Of a stretch of DNA of 64,000 nt, positions 1 to 9,377 are shown one piece after another. Origin of the DNA: Rugamonas apoptosis. GTDB taxonomy: Bacteria > Pseudomonadota > Gammaproteobacteria > Burkholderiales > Burkholderiaceae_D. Within the stretch, counting starts at the first letter, position 1. Each line of letters opens with the position of its first letter. The notes below the pieces were generated by a model, which did no database searches, was not told the origin of the DNA, and saw only the letters and a program-made list of their open reading frames with translations. The stretch is taken from the NCBI RefSeq assembly GCF_014042355.1, contig NZ_JACEZU010000002.1, forward strand, positions 372,001 through 436,000. Reading direction: 5' to 3'. The position numbers and the translations under genes are program-made.

Positions 1-118
1 CCAGGCTCAGGCCGGCAAGAAAGCGGCCGCCCTGGCGACGCTGAAGACGGTCAAGGGCACGGACGGCGCCGCCGACCTGGCCCGTTACTGGACGCTGCAG
101 ATCAATCACCCAATGTAA
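1..118 (+). CDS. C-terminal end of an unidentified protein (partial)
   Basis: An open frame enters from the left edge (first full codon at base 2) and stops with TAA at 116-118. About 38 residues are visible, ending in WTLQINHPM. Codon use is GC-rich at third positions, like the genes that follow. The fragment is too short to assign to a family and no motif is recognisable. A strong terminator follows about 50 bases later, so it ends a transcription unit separate from ribF. Confidence 0.6.
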   Translation, partial: QAQAGKKAAALATLKTVKGTDGAADLARYWTLQINHPM

Positions 119-171
119 GGTGGTGGGAGGCGATCAAGGGCGGCTCCGGCCGGTTCTCGATCCGTCCCTCT

Positions 172-198
172 AAAAAGCGCGGTTTATCCGCGCTTTTT
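172..198 (+). terminator. Rho-independent terminator upstream of ribF
   Basis: A perfect 11-bp stem (172-182 paired with 188-198) has a 5-base loop. The arms begin with five A and end with five T, so it can work in both directions. It separates the partial gene at the left edge from ribF. Confidence 0.85.
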
Positions 199-301
199 GC
201 GTTTACAGGGCCGAAATCGGCCCCTCACTGCCCCTTGCGGCTGTGCTTAGTCCAAACAGTCCGTATAATCCTCCATTTAGCGACAGTTTTCCTCACATCC
301 C

Positions 302-1285
302 ATGAAGGTATTTCGCGGACTCCCCAACGCGGCGGCGCGCGCGCCGTGCGCGTTGACAATTGGCAACTTCGACGGCGTGCACCGGGGCCATCAGGCCCTG
401 CTGGCGCATGTGCGCGCCGCCGCCGACCGGCTCGGCCTGGAAGCGGCCGTGATGACGTTCGAACCCCACCCCCGTGAATTCTTCGCCCGCCGTGCCGGCG
501 ACCTGTCCAAGGCCCCGCCCCGCATCGCCAACTTGCGCGACAAGCTGCAATCGCTGGACAACAACGGCATCGACCGCGTCATCGTCGAGCACTTCTCGGA
601 ACACTTCGCGGCCTTGACGCCGCAGGAGTTCACGGAAAAAGTGCTGGTCGACGGCTTGCACGTCAAATGGCTGATGGTGGGCGACGACTTCTGCTACGGC
701 GCCAAGCGCGCCGGCAACGTCGCCCTGCTGCAGGAGGCGGGCCGCCACTACGGCTTCCAGGTCGAAACCCTGCCCACCGTGATGAATGGCGAGATCCGCA
801 TCTCGTCCTCGGCGGTGCGCACCGCGCTGGCCGCCGGCGACTTCGCCCACGCCCAACAGTTGCTGGGCCACCCGTACGCCATCTCCGGCCACGTGATCCA
901 CGGCGCGAAACTGGGCCGCACGCTGGGCTTCCCCACCCTCAACCTGCGGGTGCCGCACCGGCCCGCGCTGGCCGGCATCTTCATCGTCCAGGTGCACGGC
1001 CTGGCCGACGCGCCGCTGCCAGCCGTGGCCAGCCTGGGCGTGCGCCCCACGGTGGAGGACAGCGGCCGGGTGCTGCTGGAAGTGCACGTATTCGACTTTA
1101 ACCAGAGCTGCTACGGCCGCCAGGTGCGGGTGGAATTCCTGCACAAGCTGCGCGACGAGGAAAAATATGTGGACCTGCCCACGCTGACGGCCGCCATCGA
1201 TCGCGACGCCGAGCAGGCGCGCGCCTGGTTCCGCGAGCACGCCGGCGCGAGCAATGGCGCGACCGGCGCCACCGACCGAATTTGA
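302..1285 (+). CDS. ribF: Bifunctional riboflavin kinase / FAD synthetase
   Basis: RibF phosphorylates riboflavin to FMN and then adenylylates it to FAD in the cytoplasm. The N-terminal nucleotidyltransferase domain shows TIGNFDGVHRGH at residues 19-30, FEPHP at 53-57 and ISSSAVR at 167-173. The C-terminal flavokinase domain shows GFPTLNL at 209-215 and the VEFLHKLRDE stretch near 277-286. At 327 residues it has the usual bacterial length. The ATG at 302 places the conserved nucleotide-binding motif at the expected distance. It is followed by ileS after 70 bases, the usual betaproteobacterial order, so co-transcription is likely. No FMN riboswitch was recognised upstream. Confidence 0.97.
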   Translation: MKVFRGLPNAAARAPCALTIGNFDGVHRGHQALLAHVRAAADRLGLEAAVMTFEPHPREFFARRAGDLSKAPPRIANLRDKLQSLDNNGIDRVIVEHFSEHFAALTPQEFTEKVLVDGLHVKWLMVGDDFCYGAKRAGNVALLQEAGRHYGFQVETLPTVMNGEIRISSSAVRTALAAGDFAHAQQLLGHPYAISGHVIHGAKLGRTLGFPTLNLRVPHRPALAGIFIVQVHGLADAPLPAVASLGVRPTVEDSGRVLLEVHVFDFNQSCYGRQVRVEFLHKLRDEEKYVDLPTLTAAIDRDAEQARAWFREHAGASNGATGATDRI

Positions 1286-1355
1286 GTGCGCAACGCAAAG
1301 CCAAACGCGCCGGCACTCCCAAGCAAATACGATAGACGTCACCTAGAAGATAAAC

Positions 1356-4247
1356 ATGTCCGATAACAAACCAGCCAATCCGAAACAAGACAAGCAAGGC
1401 AAGAAGCCCGAGAGCAAATACCCCGTCAACATGACGGAAACCCCCTTCCCCATGCGCGGCGACATGGCCAAGCGCGAGCCGCAATGGGTCAAGGAATGGC
1501 AGGACAAGAAGATTTACCAGCGCATCCGCAAGGCGGCCGCCGGCCGGCCGAAATTCGTGCTGCACGACGGCCCACCGTACGCCAACGGCGACATCCACAT
1601 CGGCCACGCCGTCAACAAGATCCTCAAGGACATGGTGGTCAAGTCGCGCACCCTGGCCGGCTTCGACGCGCCCTACGTGCCGGGCTGGGATTGCCACGGC
1701 ATGCCGATCGAGATCCAGATCGAAAAACTGTACGGTAAAAACCTGCCCACGGCCGACGTGCTGACCAAGGCCCGTGCCTACGCCCACGAACAGGTGGAGC
1801 GCCAGCGCAAGGACTTCATCCGCCTGGGCGTATTGGGCGAGTGGGAAAACCCTTACCTGACCATGAACTACTCGAACGAGGCCGACGAGCTGCGCGCCCT
1901 GGGCCAGCTGCTGGAGAAGGGCTTCGTGTATCGCGGCCTGAAGCCCGTCAACTGGTGCTTCGATTGCGGCTCGGCCCTGGCCGAAGCGGAAGTGGAATAC
2001 GCCGACAAGCGCGATCCAGCCATCGACGTGGGCTTCAAGTTCGCCGAGTACGACAAGCTGGCCACCGCCTTCGGCCTCGATAAGCTGCCGACCGAGAACG
2101 GCTTCATCGTGATCTGGACCACCACGCCGTGGACCATCCCGTCCAACCAGGCCCTGAACGTGCACGCCGAAGTCAAATACGCGCTGGTGGAAACCGTGCG
2201 CGACGGCCAGCCGCTGCTGTTGATCCTGGCGCAGGACCTGGCCGTGTCGTGCCTGGCCCGCTACAAGCTGGAAGGCACCACCATCGCCACCTGCGACGGC
2301 CAGGCCCTGGCCGGTATCGGCTTCCGCCATCCGCTGCACGCGCGCGACGCCTTCTTCGACCGCCTGTCGCCGATGTACATCGCCGACTACGTGACCACCG
2401 AAAGCGGTACCGGCGTGGTGCACTCGGCACCCGCCTACGGCCTGGACGACTTCATCTCCTGCAAGGCGCACGGCATGAAGGATGACGCCATCCTGACCCC
2501 GGTGCTGGGCGACGGCAAATACGCCGAATCGCTGCCCCTGTTCGGCGGCATGACGATCTGGGAAGCGTCCAAGCCGATCTGCGCGGCCCTGAAGGAGAAA
2601 GGCGCGCTGTTCGAAGTGAAGATGTTCGACCACAGCTACATGCACTGCTGGCGCCATAAGACCCCCATCATCTACCGGGCCACCTCGCAGTGGTTCGCCG
2701 GCATGGACGTGCATCCCAAGGATGGCGGCCCGACCCTGCGCCAGACGGCCCTCAAGGGCATCGACGCCACCCGGTTCTTCCCGGACTGGGGCCAGGCGCG
2801 CCTGCACGGCATGATCGCCAACCGTCCCGACTGGACTTTGTCGCGCCAGCGCCAGTGGGGCGTGCCGATGGCCTTCGTGGTGCACAAGGAAACGGGTGAA
2901 CTGCACCCGCGCACCCCGGAACTGCTGGAACAGGTGGCCAAGCTGATCGAAAAGAGCGGCATCGACGCCTGGCTGCAACTGGACCTGAAAGACCTGATCG
3001 GCGACGAGGCGGCCCACTACGACAAGAACAAGGACACGCTGGACGTGTGGTTCGACTCCGGCACCACGCACCAGACGGTGCTGCGCGGCTCGCACCAGCA
3101 GCAGTCCCACTTCCCGGCCGACCTGTACCTGGAAGGCTCGGACCAGCACCGCGGCTGGTTCCACTCCTCGCTGCTGACGTCGTCCATGCTGAACGGCGCC
3201 CCACCGTACAAGGCGCTGCTCACGCACGGCTTCGTGGTCGATGGCGAAGGCAAGAAGATGTCCAAGTCGGTCGGTAACACCGTCTCGCCGCAGGACGTGT
3301 CCAACAAGCTGGGCGCCGATATCCTGCGCCTGTGGGTAGCCGCCACCGACTACACGGGCGAACTGTCGATCTCCGACGAGATCCTCAAGCGCGTGACGGA
3401 ATCGTATCGCCGCATCCGCAACACGCTGCGCTTCCTGCTGGCCAACACCTCCGACTTCGACCCGGCGCAGCATGCCGTGCCGGTGGCCGAACTGCTGGAG
3501 ATCGACCGCTACGCGATCGCCAACATGGGCGCGCTGCAGGCGCAGATCACGCAGCACTATGAACAGTTCGAATTCCATCCGGTCGTCTCCAAGCTGCAGA
3601 ACTTCTGCTCGGAAGACCTGGGCGGCTTCTACCTGGATATCCTCAAGGACCGTCTGTACACCTCGGGCCTGACTTCGCACGGCCGCCGTTCGGCGCAAAC
3701 GGCCTTGTGGCACATCACGCAAAGCCTGCTGCGCCTGATGGCGCCGGCCCTGTCGTTCACGGCCGAAGAAGCATGGGCCATCTTCGCCGGCCCGGCCTCG
3801 TTCCAGGCCAGCGACGAAACCATCTTCACCCAGACCTGGTGGCAACTGCCGGAACTGGCCGATGGCGCCGCCCTGCTGGCCAAGTACGAGGCCCTGCGCG
3901 CCGTGCGCGCCGACGTCACCAAGCAACTGGAAGACCTGCGCACCTCGGGCGCGATCGGTTCGTCGCTGCAGGCGGAACTGAGCATCAAGGCGGCCGGCGA
4001 CAAGTACGCGCTGCTGGCCAGCCTGGAAGATGACCTCAAGTTCGTGTTCATCACCTCGCAGGCCAAGGTGGCCAAGGTGGCGGGCGAAGCGGAGGAAACG
4101 GTGGAAGTGGCCGCATCGGCCGCCGATAAGTGCGAGCGCTGCTGGCACTACCGCGCCGACGTGGGCAGCCACGCCGACCACCCTACCCTGTGCGGCCGCT
4201 GCCACAGCAACCTGTTCGGCGCAGGCGAGCGCCGCAAGTTCGCTTAA
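1356..4247 (+). CDS. ileS: Isoleucyl-tRNA synthetase
   Basis: IleS charges tRNA-Ile with isoleucine and edits misactivated valine. This class I enzyme of 963 residues has HIGH at residues 81-84 and KMSKS at about 634-638, the two ATP-binding signatures. The CP1 editing insertion lies between them. The C-terminus carries a zinc-binding module with two Cys pairs (CERC near 926 and CGRC near 946), typical of bacterial IleRS. The lysine-rich N-terminal 20 residues are a normal leader. It sits between ribF and lspA, the conserved order in beta- and gammaproteobacteria. Confidence 0.98.
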   Translation: MSDNKPANPKQDKQGKKPESKYPVNMTETPFPMRGDMAKREPQWVKEWQDKKIYQRIRKAAAGRPKFVLHDGPPYANGDIHIGHAVNKILKDMVVKSRTLAGFDAPYVPGWDCHGMPIEIQIEKLYGKNLPTADVLTKARAYAHEQVERQRKDFIRLGVLGEWENPYLTMNYSNEADELRALGQLLEKGFVYRGLKPVNWCFDCGSALAEAEVEYADKRDPAIDVGFKFAEYDKLATAFGLDKLPTENGFIVIWTTTPWTIPSNQALNVHAEVKYALVETVRDGQPLLLILAQDLAVSCLARYKLEGTTIATCDGQALAGIGFRHPLHARDAFFDRLSPMYIADYVTTESGTGVVHSAPAYGLDDFISCKAHGMKDDAILTPVLGDGKYAESLPLFGGMTIWEASKPICAALKEKGALFEVKMFDHSYMHCWRHKTPIIYRATSQWFAGMDVHPKDGGPTLRQTALKGIDATRFFPDWGQARLHGMIANRPDWTLSRQRQWGVPMAFVVHKETGELHPRTPELLEQVAKLIEKSGIDAWLQLDLKDLIGDEAAHYDKNKDTLDVWFDSGTTHQTVLRGSHQQQSHFPADLYLEGSDQHRGWFHSSLLTSSMLNGAPPYKALLTHGFVVDGEGKKMSKSVGNTVSPQDVSNKLGADILRLWVAATDYTGELSISDEILKRVTESYRRIRNTLRFLLANTSDFDPAQHAVPVAELLEIDRYAIANMGALQAQITQHYEQFEFHPVVSKLQNFCSEDLGGFYLDILKDRLYTSGLTSHGRRSAQTALWHITQSLLRLMAPALSFTAEEAWAIFAGPASFQASDETIFTQTWWQLPELADGAALLAKYEALRAVRADVTKQLEDLRTSGAIGSSLQAELSIKAAGDKYALLASLEDDLKFVFITSQAKVAKVAGEAEETVEVAASAADKCERCWHYRADVGSHADHPTLCGRCHSNLFGAGERRKFA

Positions 4248-4334
4248 GTCTGTACTATGCCTGCCTCCGCCGCCGCGCCGCCCAGCACCCGCTGCGCACG
4301 GCGCGGCGGCGGTCACGAAACCAACCGACATTCC

Positions 4335-4841
4335 ATGGCCACCAACAAATCCCGCTTTTCCGCCAAACCCCAATCCAGCCTGACGCCATGGCTGGGCATC
4401 GCCGCCATCGTGATCCTGCTCGACCAGCTGTCCAAGATCACCATCACCAAGCTGTTTACGCTCGGTGAGGAAAAAGTCGTCACCTCCTTCTTCAACCTGG
4501 TGCTGGCCTACAATCCCGGCGCCGCCTTCAGCTTCCTGCGCGACGCGGGCGGCTGGCAGCGCTACTTCTTTACCGCCATCGCGCTCGGCGCGGCGGCCTA
4601 CATCATCTTCCTGCTCAAGAAGCATGGCGGCCAGCGCCTGTTCTGCTGGGCCCTGGCCCTGATCCTGGGCGGCGCCATCGGCAACGTGATCGACCGCCTG
4701 CTGTATGGCCACGTGATCGATTTCCTCGATTTCCACCACAAGGCATTCGGCCACTTCCCGGCGTTCAACCTCGCCGATTCGGCCATCTGCCTTGGCGCCG
4801 GCCTGTTCATCCTCGATGAACTGCGCCGCGTGAACCGCTAA
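4335..4841 (+). CDS. lspA: Lipoprotein signal peptidase (signal peptidase II)
   Basis: LspA is an inner-membrane aspartyl protease that removes signal peptides from diacylated prolipoproteins. The 168-residue protein has four hydrophobic segments. The catalytic aspartates are D120 in NVIDR and D148 in FNLADS. The frame is open back to 4257, but the start at 4335 (MATNKSRF) gives the normal length, and the upstream extension is low-complexity and unlike the family. It starts 87 bases after ileS and ends 15 bases before coaBC, so it belongs to the same unit. Two predicted lipoproteins in this window are possible substrates. Confidence 0.96.
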   Translation: MATNKSRFSAKPQSSLTPWLGIAAIVILLDQLSKITITKLFTLGEEKVVTSFFNLVLAYNPGAAFSFLRDAGGWQRYFFTAIALGAAAYIIFLLKKHGGQRLFCWALALILGGAIGNVIDRLLYGHVIDFLDFHHKAFGHFPAFNLADSAICLGAGLFILDELRRVNR

Positions 4842-4856
4842 GCACGGAGCACCAGC

Positions 4857-6077
4857 ATGGACCTCACCGGTAAGAAAATCGTCCTCGGCCTGTCCGGCGG
4901 CGTGGCCTGCTACAAGGCGGCCGAACTGTGCCGCCTGCTCACTGGCCAGGGTGCCAGCGTGCAGGTGGTGATGACGGACGCCGCCGCCCACTTCATCACA
5001 CCTGTCACCATGCAGGCCCTGTCGGGACGGCCCGTGTTCTCCAGCCAGTGGGATCCGCGGGTGGACAACAACATGGCCCACATCGACGTCACCCGTGGCG
5101 CCGACGCCATCCTGATCGCGCCCTGCTCGGCCGACTTCATGGTCAAGCTGGCCCACGGCGTGTGCGACGACCTGCTGTCGACCATGTGTCTGGCCCGCCC
5201 ACGCCAGTTGCCGCTGCTGATCGCGCCGGCCATGAACGTGGAGATGTGGCAGAACCCGGCCACCCAGCGCAACGTGGCCCAGCTGCGCGAGGACGGCATC
5301 GTCCTCTTCGGCCCCGGCGCCGGCGAACAGGCTTGCGGCGAAGTGGGCCTGGGCCGCATGCTGGAACCGCAGCAGCTGCTGGAGGAAGTGATCGCCGCCT
5401 TCCAGCCCAAGACCATGGCCGGCAAGCGCATCCTGGTCACGGCCGGCCCCACGTTTGAAGCCATCGACCCGGTGCGCGGCATCACCAATCTGTCTTCCGG
5501 CAAGATGGGCTACGCGGTCGCGCGCGCGGCGCGCGAAGCGGGGGCCGAGGTGCTGCTGATCTCCGGCCCCACCGCCCTGCCCACGCCCTACGGCGTGCAG
5601 CGCGTCAACGTGCAAAGCGCGCAGCAGATGCACGACGCCGTGATGGCGGCCGTGGAAGGCCAGCACGTGTTCGTGGCCGTGGCGGCCGTGGCCGACTGGC
5701 GCGTGGCCAACAGCAGCGCCCAGAAAATGAAGAAGAAGGGCGACGGCTCCGTGCCCGAACTCAAATTCGAACAGAACCCGGACATCCTGGCCACGGTGGC
5801 CGCCCGCACCTCGCTGGCCGGCCATCCCTATTGCGTGGGCTTTGCCGCCGAATCGGAAAACCTGCTCGAATACGGCGCCGTCAAGCGCGAGAAGAAAGGC
5901 ATCCCGCTATTGGTCGGGAATATCGGCCACCACACCTTCGGCCAGGACGACAACACCATCATCCTGTTCGACGAAAACGGCCACACCATCCTGCCGCGCG
6001 CCGACAAGCTCACGCTGGCGCGCCAGCTGGTATGCGAAATCTCCAAGCGGATCGACAAGTACTCGCTGTTCCAGTGA
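4857..6077 (+). CDS. coaBC: Phosphopantothenoylcysteine decarboxylase / phosphopantothenate-cysteine ligase
   Basis: This fused enzyme carries out two consecutive steps of coenzyme A synthesis. The N-terminal FMN-dependent CoaC half shows the catalytic histidine H75 (NMAHIDV), APAMN at 124-128 and the active-site cysteine in GEQACGEVG (C160). The C-terminal CoaB half starts near 188 and has [10 protein letters not shown] at 209-218, AVADWR near 277-282 and a lysine near 290 where the ligase needs one. At 406 residues it has standard length. An SD-like GGAG lies just upstream of the ATG. It is followed by dut, as in many proteobacteria. Confidence 0.97.
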   Translation: MDLTGKKIVLGLSGGVACYKAAELCRLLTGQGASVQVVMTDAAAHFITPVTMQALSGRPVFSSQWDPRVDNNMAHIDVTRGADAILIAPCSADFMVKLAHGVCDDLLSTMCLARPRQLPLLIAPAMNVEMWQNPATQRNVAQLREDGIVLFGPGAGEQACGEVGLGRMLEPQQLLEEVIAAFQPKTMAGKRILVTAGPTFEAIDPVRGITNLSSGKMGYAVARAAREAGAEVLLISGPTALPTPYGVQRVNVQSAQQMHDAVMAAVEGQHVFVAVAAVADWRVANSSAQKMKKKGDGSVPELKFEQNPDILATVAARTSLAGHPYCVGFAAESENLLEYGAVKREKKGIPLLVGNIGHHTFGQDDNTIILFDENGHTILPRADKLTLARQLVCEISKRIDKYSLFQ

Positions 6078-6120
6078 CGCTTGCGCTCCATCACCACCTG
6101 AATCACCTGAAACCGCAACA

Positions 6121-6570
6121 ATGAAAAATATCGACGTCAAGATCCTCGACCCACGCATGAAGGACATGCTGCCCGCCTACGCCACGCCCGGCAGCGCCGG
6201 CCTGGACCTGCGCGCCTGCATCGACGCCCCCATCGTCATCGAGGCCGGCCAGACCGTGCTGATTCCCACCGGCCTGGCGATCCACGTGGCCGATCCTGGC
6301 TACGCCGCCATGATCCTGCCGCGCAGCGGCATGGGCCACAAGAACGGCATTGTGCTGGGGAATCTGGTAGGCTTGATCGATTCCGACTACCAGGGCCAGT
6401 TAATGGTATCGACCTGGAACCGCGGCCACAGCGCCTTCACGCTGCAGCCCATGGAGCGCCTGGCGCAATTGATCATCGTACCGGTGCTGCAGGTCGGGTT
6501 TAATATCGTCGAGGATTTCGACGCCAGCGAACGCGGTGCGGGCGGTTTCGGCAGCACCGGCAAACACTAA
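6121..6570 (+). CDS. dut: dUTP diphosphatase
   Basis: Dut hydrolyses dUTP to dUMP, keeping uracil out of DNA and feeding dTMP synthesis. All five trimeric dUTPase motifs are visible in 149 residues: PGSAGLDL (23-30), PRSG (67-70), GLIDSDYQG (84-92), ERLAQLI (112-118) and the glycine-rich [10 protein letters not shown] (138-147). The frame is open upstream to 5842, but the start at 6121 matches the family N-terminus ([10 protein letters not shown]). It begins 43 bases after coaBC and is followed at 14 bases by the M48-like lipoprotein gene. Confidence 0.98.
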   Translation: MKNIDVKILDPRMKDMLPAYATPGSAGLDLRACIDAPIVIEAGQTVLIPTGLAIHVADPGYAAMILPRSGMGHKNGIVLGNLVGLIDSDYQGQLMVSTWNRGHSAFTLQPMERLAQLIIVPVLQVGFNIVEDFDASERGAGGFGSTGKH

Positions 6571-6584
6571 GGACAGGACAGACC

Positions 6585-7697
6585 ATGCCTCACTCCGGCC
6601 AGCAGCCAGGCGCACCGCGCCGCCAAATCGCCAAACCATGGGCCGCCATGACGGCGGTGCTGCTGCTGTCGGCCTGCTCCATGTTCAAGACGGCGCCGCC
6701 GGCGCCCGCGCCCACCATCACGCGCCCCGCGCCGGCGCCCGAACCGGTGGTGGTCACGGCCCGCATGCTGGAAGCGCGCGACACGGTGAGCCGCATGGTG
6801 GCCACCCAGGAACGGCTGTACCAGATCGTGGCGCCGCTGCTGATCAACAACGCGGACCTGTGCCGCACCCACGCCCACGAATTATTGGGCTTCACGGCCA
6901 AGAACAAGTACTCCTATCCCGGTGAATTCGCCGACGCGGCCCAGGCCGCGCTGGGCTACGGCGAACAGCTGCAGGTGTCGGGCGTGCTGCCCGGCAGCGG
7001 CGCCGCCCGCGCCGGCCTGCGCAAGGGCGACGAGCTGGTGTCAGTAGAAGCGCAGCCGCTGCCCACTGGTCCCAATGCGGAAACCCAGGCCGCCCGCATC
7101 CTCGGTCCGCTGGTGGGCCGCCATTCCGCGCTCAGCATCACCGTGCGCCGGGGCAGCGCCGTGCGGGCCATCACCGTGCCCGTCACCCGCGCCTGCGCCT
7201 TCAAGGTCGACCTGGGCAACGCGGACAACATCAATTCCTATTCGGACGGCCAGCGCGTGCTGATCACGCGCGGCATGGTCAACTTCGCCCAGAGCGACGA
7301 GGCAATCGCCTTCGTGCTGGCCAAGGACATCGCCCACAACGTGCTGGGCCACGCCAACACCACGCGCCAGGCTTACACCGTGGGCGGCATGATCGACAAC
7401 CTGGTGGCCGTACGGCCCGACACTTCGCTGCTGATCGGCAGCGCCGGCATCAAGCCCGTGCCGCAGGATCTGGACGCGGCGGCCGACTACCTGGCGCTGT
7501 ACCTGCTGGCCCGCGCCGGCTACAACATCGAACACGCGCACGCCTTCTGGCAGCGCCTGGCCGGCCAGTACCCGCCGACGGTACTGAACGGCTACACGGC
7601 CATCCATCCCGCCACCAGCTACCGGCTGGGCGTGATCGACAAGACGGTGGCCGAGATCAAGGCCAAGCAGGCCGCCCGCAAGCCGCTGCTGCCCTGA
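6585..7697 (+). CDS. M48-family-like lipoprotein with PDZ region and degenerate active site
   Basis: The 370-residue protein has an N-terminal hydrophobic stretch ending in a lipobox (LLLSAC, Cys31), so it is probably an outer- or inner-membrane lipoprotein. A PDZ-like segment lies at about 125-200 (SGVLPGSGAARAGLRKGDEL). The C-terminal part resembles M48 metallopeptidases, including the late HPATSYRL segment near 341. The HExxH helix, however, reads KDIAH at 247-251, so the first His and the Glu are replaced. The third-ligand region near 295-301 shows D/A where a Glu-x-Glu-Ala-Asp pattern is usual. It is therefore likely non-catalytic and perhaps acts as a binding or chaperone lipoprotein. 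It follows dut at 14 bases. Confidence 0.8.
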   Translation: MPHSGQQPGAPRRQIAKPWAAMTAVLLLSACSMFKTAPPAPAPTITRPAPAPEPVVVTARMLEARDTVSRMVATQERLYQIVAPLLINNADLCRTHAHELLGFTAKNKYSYPGEFADAAQAALGYGEQLQVSGVLPGSGAARAGLRKGDELVSVEAQPLPTGPNAETQAARILGPLVGRHSALSITVRRGSAVRAITVPVTRACAFKVDLGNADNINSYSDGQRVLITRGMVNFAQSDEAIAFVLAKDIAHNVLGHANTTRQAYTVGGMIDNLVAVRPDTSLLIGSAGIKPVPQDLDAAADYLALYLLARAGYNIEHAHAFWQRLAGQYPPTVLNGYTAIHPATSYRLGVIDKTVAEIKAKQAARKPLLP

Positions 7698-7711
7698 TCC
7701 GGGAGCCAGTC

Positions 7712-8143
7712 ATGCGCGCCCTGCTCCTGCCCTTGCTGCTGCTGATCTGCTGCGGCACGGCGCAGGCGGCGAAAGGGGCGCATGGCAGCGCGGCCCACCA
7801 CCGGACCCACTGGCACCGCGTGGGACGGGCCGAAGGCGCCACGCTGTACCTGGACCGGGCCAGCATCGCGCGCCTGGAACAGGGCCGGCGGGCGTGGACG
7901 CTGCGCAGCTTCCGCCGCCCGCAGAACACGCCGGGCGGCAAACCATTCCGCTCCATCAAGGCGCAGCACGTGTATGTATGCGGGGCGCGCAGCGCTATCC
8001 TGCAGGCGCAGATCTACTATCCCGAAGCGATGGGCCGTGGCGAGCCGGTGGAGAACTACCGCTTCGAACAATTCAGCCCCGAAGCCATCGCCCCCGGCAG
8101 CCCATACGCGGCCGCGCTGGCCGCCGTATGCCGCCGCCGCTAG
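7712..8143 (+). CDS. Small secreted protein, surface-adhesin E / CNP1-like fold suspected
   Basis: This 143-residue protein has a clear signal peptide (MRALLLPLLLLICCGTAQA). The mature part has the layout W-x-R-V...LYLDRASI...TLRSFRRP...S.K...C, seen in short periplasmic proteins annotated as surface-adhesin E-like. The family assignment is from pattern memory only. It starts 14 bases after the pseudo-M48 lipoprotein and probably shares its transcript. A conserved Cys near residue 90 and another near the C-terminus could form a disulfide. Function unknown. Confidence 0.65.
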   Translation: MRALLLPLLLLICCGTAQAAKGAHGSAAHHRTHWHRVGRAEGATLYLDRASIARLEQGRRAWTLRSFRRPQNTPGGKPFRSIKAQHVYVCGARSAILQAQIYYPEAMGRGEPVENYRFEQFSPEAIAPGSPYAAALAAVCRRR

Positions 8144-8163
8144 CGGGCGACGCCTCTTGCCAT

Positions 8164-8304
8164 CTACTTGAAGTTGGGGAAGTCGGGGAACACTGCGCCC
8201 ATCACCCACGTGAGGGCGACGCAGAACAACACGGCGATGATCAGCACGATCAGCAGGCGCCCGAACTTGGGATTGCCGTCATCGTGGTTGGCGGATTGGG
8301 TCAT
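8164..8304 (-). CDS. 46-residue single-span membrane protein
   Basis: The start at 8304 (MTQSANHDD) is chosen because AGGAAG lies five bases upstream of the ATG on the minus strand. The frame is open to 8355, but no ribosome site supports that start. The product has a short polar N-terminus, one hydrophobic span of about 22 residues (LLIVLIIAVLFCVALTWVMG) and a short C-terminal tail (VFPDFPNFK). It lies alone between a plus-strand secreted-protein gene and a plus-strand transporter gene. No family is recognised. Confidence 0.55.
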   Translation of the reverse strand: MTQSANHDDGNPKFGRLLIVLIIAVLFCVALTWVMGAVFPDFPNFK

Positions 8305-8477
8305 CAGGGCTTCCTGCAGGCTTTGGAGAGCCATAGTATAGTCGAATGGCTGCATCCGGGGCGGGCCACCGACATGAGCAGCCTAGCCCGCACGGCCCAT
8401 GAGTTCAACAGCAAGAACCAGGTGGCGCGCACGCCGCCGATACCCGACAATCACGCTTTTTCAATGGGACGCCGTCC

Positions 8478-9377
8478 ATGAGCACCGCCAACCTGTTCCG
8501 ACTGATCCTGCTGGCCGCCATCTGGGGCGGCTCCTTCCTGTTCATGCGCATCGCCGCGCCGGTGCTGGGCGCGGGGCTGCTGATCCAGTACCGGGTGCTG
8601 TTCGCCGCCTTGTTCCTGGCCATTGTGGCGCTGACGCTGCATAAGCCCTTGAACTTGCGCCAGCACTGGAAGCATTACCTGATCCTGGGCCTGTTCAATT
8701 CCGCCCTGCCCTTCCTGCTGTTCGCGTACGCCGCGCGCAGCCTGTCCGCCTCGCTGATGGCGGTGCTCAACGCCAGCACACCGCTGTGGGGCGCCGTCAT
8801 CGGCGCCGCCTGGTCGCGCCGCATGGTGTCGCCCACCGTGGTGGCGGGGCTGCTGCTGGGCGCGGCCGGGGTGGCGCTGCTGGTCAGCTTCGACCATGTG
8901 AGCGCTGGCCCGGGCGCCGGCATCGCCATCGCGGCCGTGCTGTTCGCCTCCTTCAACTACGGCATCGCCAGCAACTACGCCAAGTCGGCCAAATCGGCGC
9001 AAGCGGTGCCGCCGTTCGCCAACGCCCACGGCAGCATGTGGGCCGCCACCTTGCTGGTGCTGCCTGTACTGCCGTGGTTCCCGGCGCCGGCCACGCCCAC
9101 CATCGGCATCATGGGCGCCGTGCTGGCCTTGGGCGTGTTGTGCAGCGGCGTGGCTTACCTGATCTACTTCCGCCTGATCGAGGATGTGGGGCCGGCGTCC
9201 GCGCTCACGGTGACCTTCCTCAGCCCCATGTTCGGCATCCTGTGGGGCGTGCTGTTCCTGGGCGAGACGACCGGCTGGTACACCTGGGCCGGTGCCGCCA
9301 TCGTGCTGTTGGGGACGGCGCTGGTGACGGGCTTCCGCCCCAGCCTGGGCGCGCCGCGCAAGGCCAGCGCGACATGA
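8478..9377 (+). CDS. EamA/DMT-superfamily transporter
   Basis: A 299-residue inner-membrane protein with about ten hydrophobic segments in two five-helix EamA repeats. The N-terminal IWGGSFLFMRIAAP motif is typical of the drug/metabolite transporter superfamily. Members export amino acids, metabolites or drugs, and the substrate cannot be read from sequence. Its TGA overlaps the ATG of the downstream alkA-type gene (ATGA), which implies translational coupling. The start follows a spacer with no strong SD, so a nearby alternative start cannot be excluded. Confidence 0.85.
   Translation: MSTANLFRLILLAAIWGGSFLFMRIAAPVLGAGLLIQYRVLFAALFLAIVALTLHKPLNLRQHWKHYLILGLFNSALPFLLFAYAARSLSASLMAVLNASTPLWGAVIGAAWSRRMVSPTVVAGLLLGAAGVALLVSFDHVSAGPGAGIAIAAVLFASFNYGIASNYAKSAKSAQAVPPFANAHGSMWAATLLVLPVLPWFPAPATPTIGIMGAVLALGVLCSGVAYLIYFRLIEDVGPASALTVTFLSPMFGILWGVLFLGETTGWYTWAGAAIVLLGTALVTGFRPSLGAPRKASAT

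Noticed and set aside
119..301. Possible FMN riboswitch ahead of ribF
   Set aside because: No RFN-type conserved blocks were recognised, and the region is largely taken up by a terminator and a short leader.
1098..5825. A 1575-residue minus-strand open frame antisense to ribF-ileS-lspA-coaBC
   Set aside because: It is a high-GC shadow: His/Gly/Arg-rich composition, no recognisable domain, and it lies opposite four well-identified genes.
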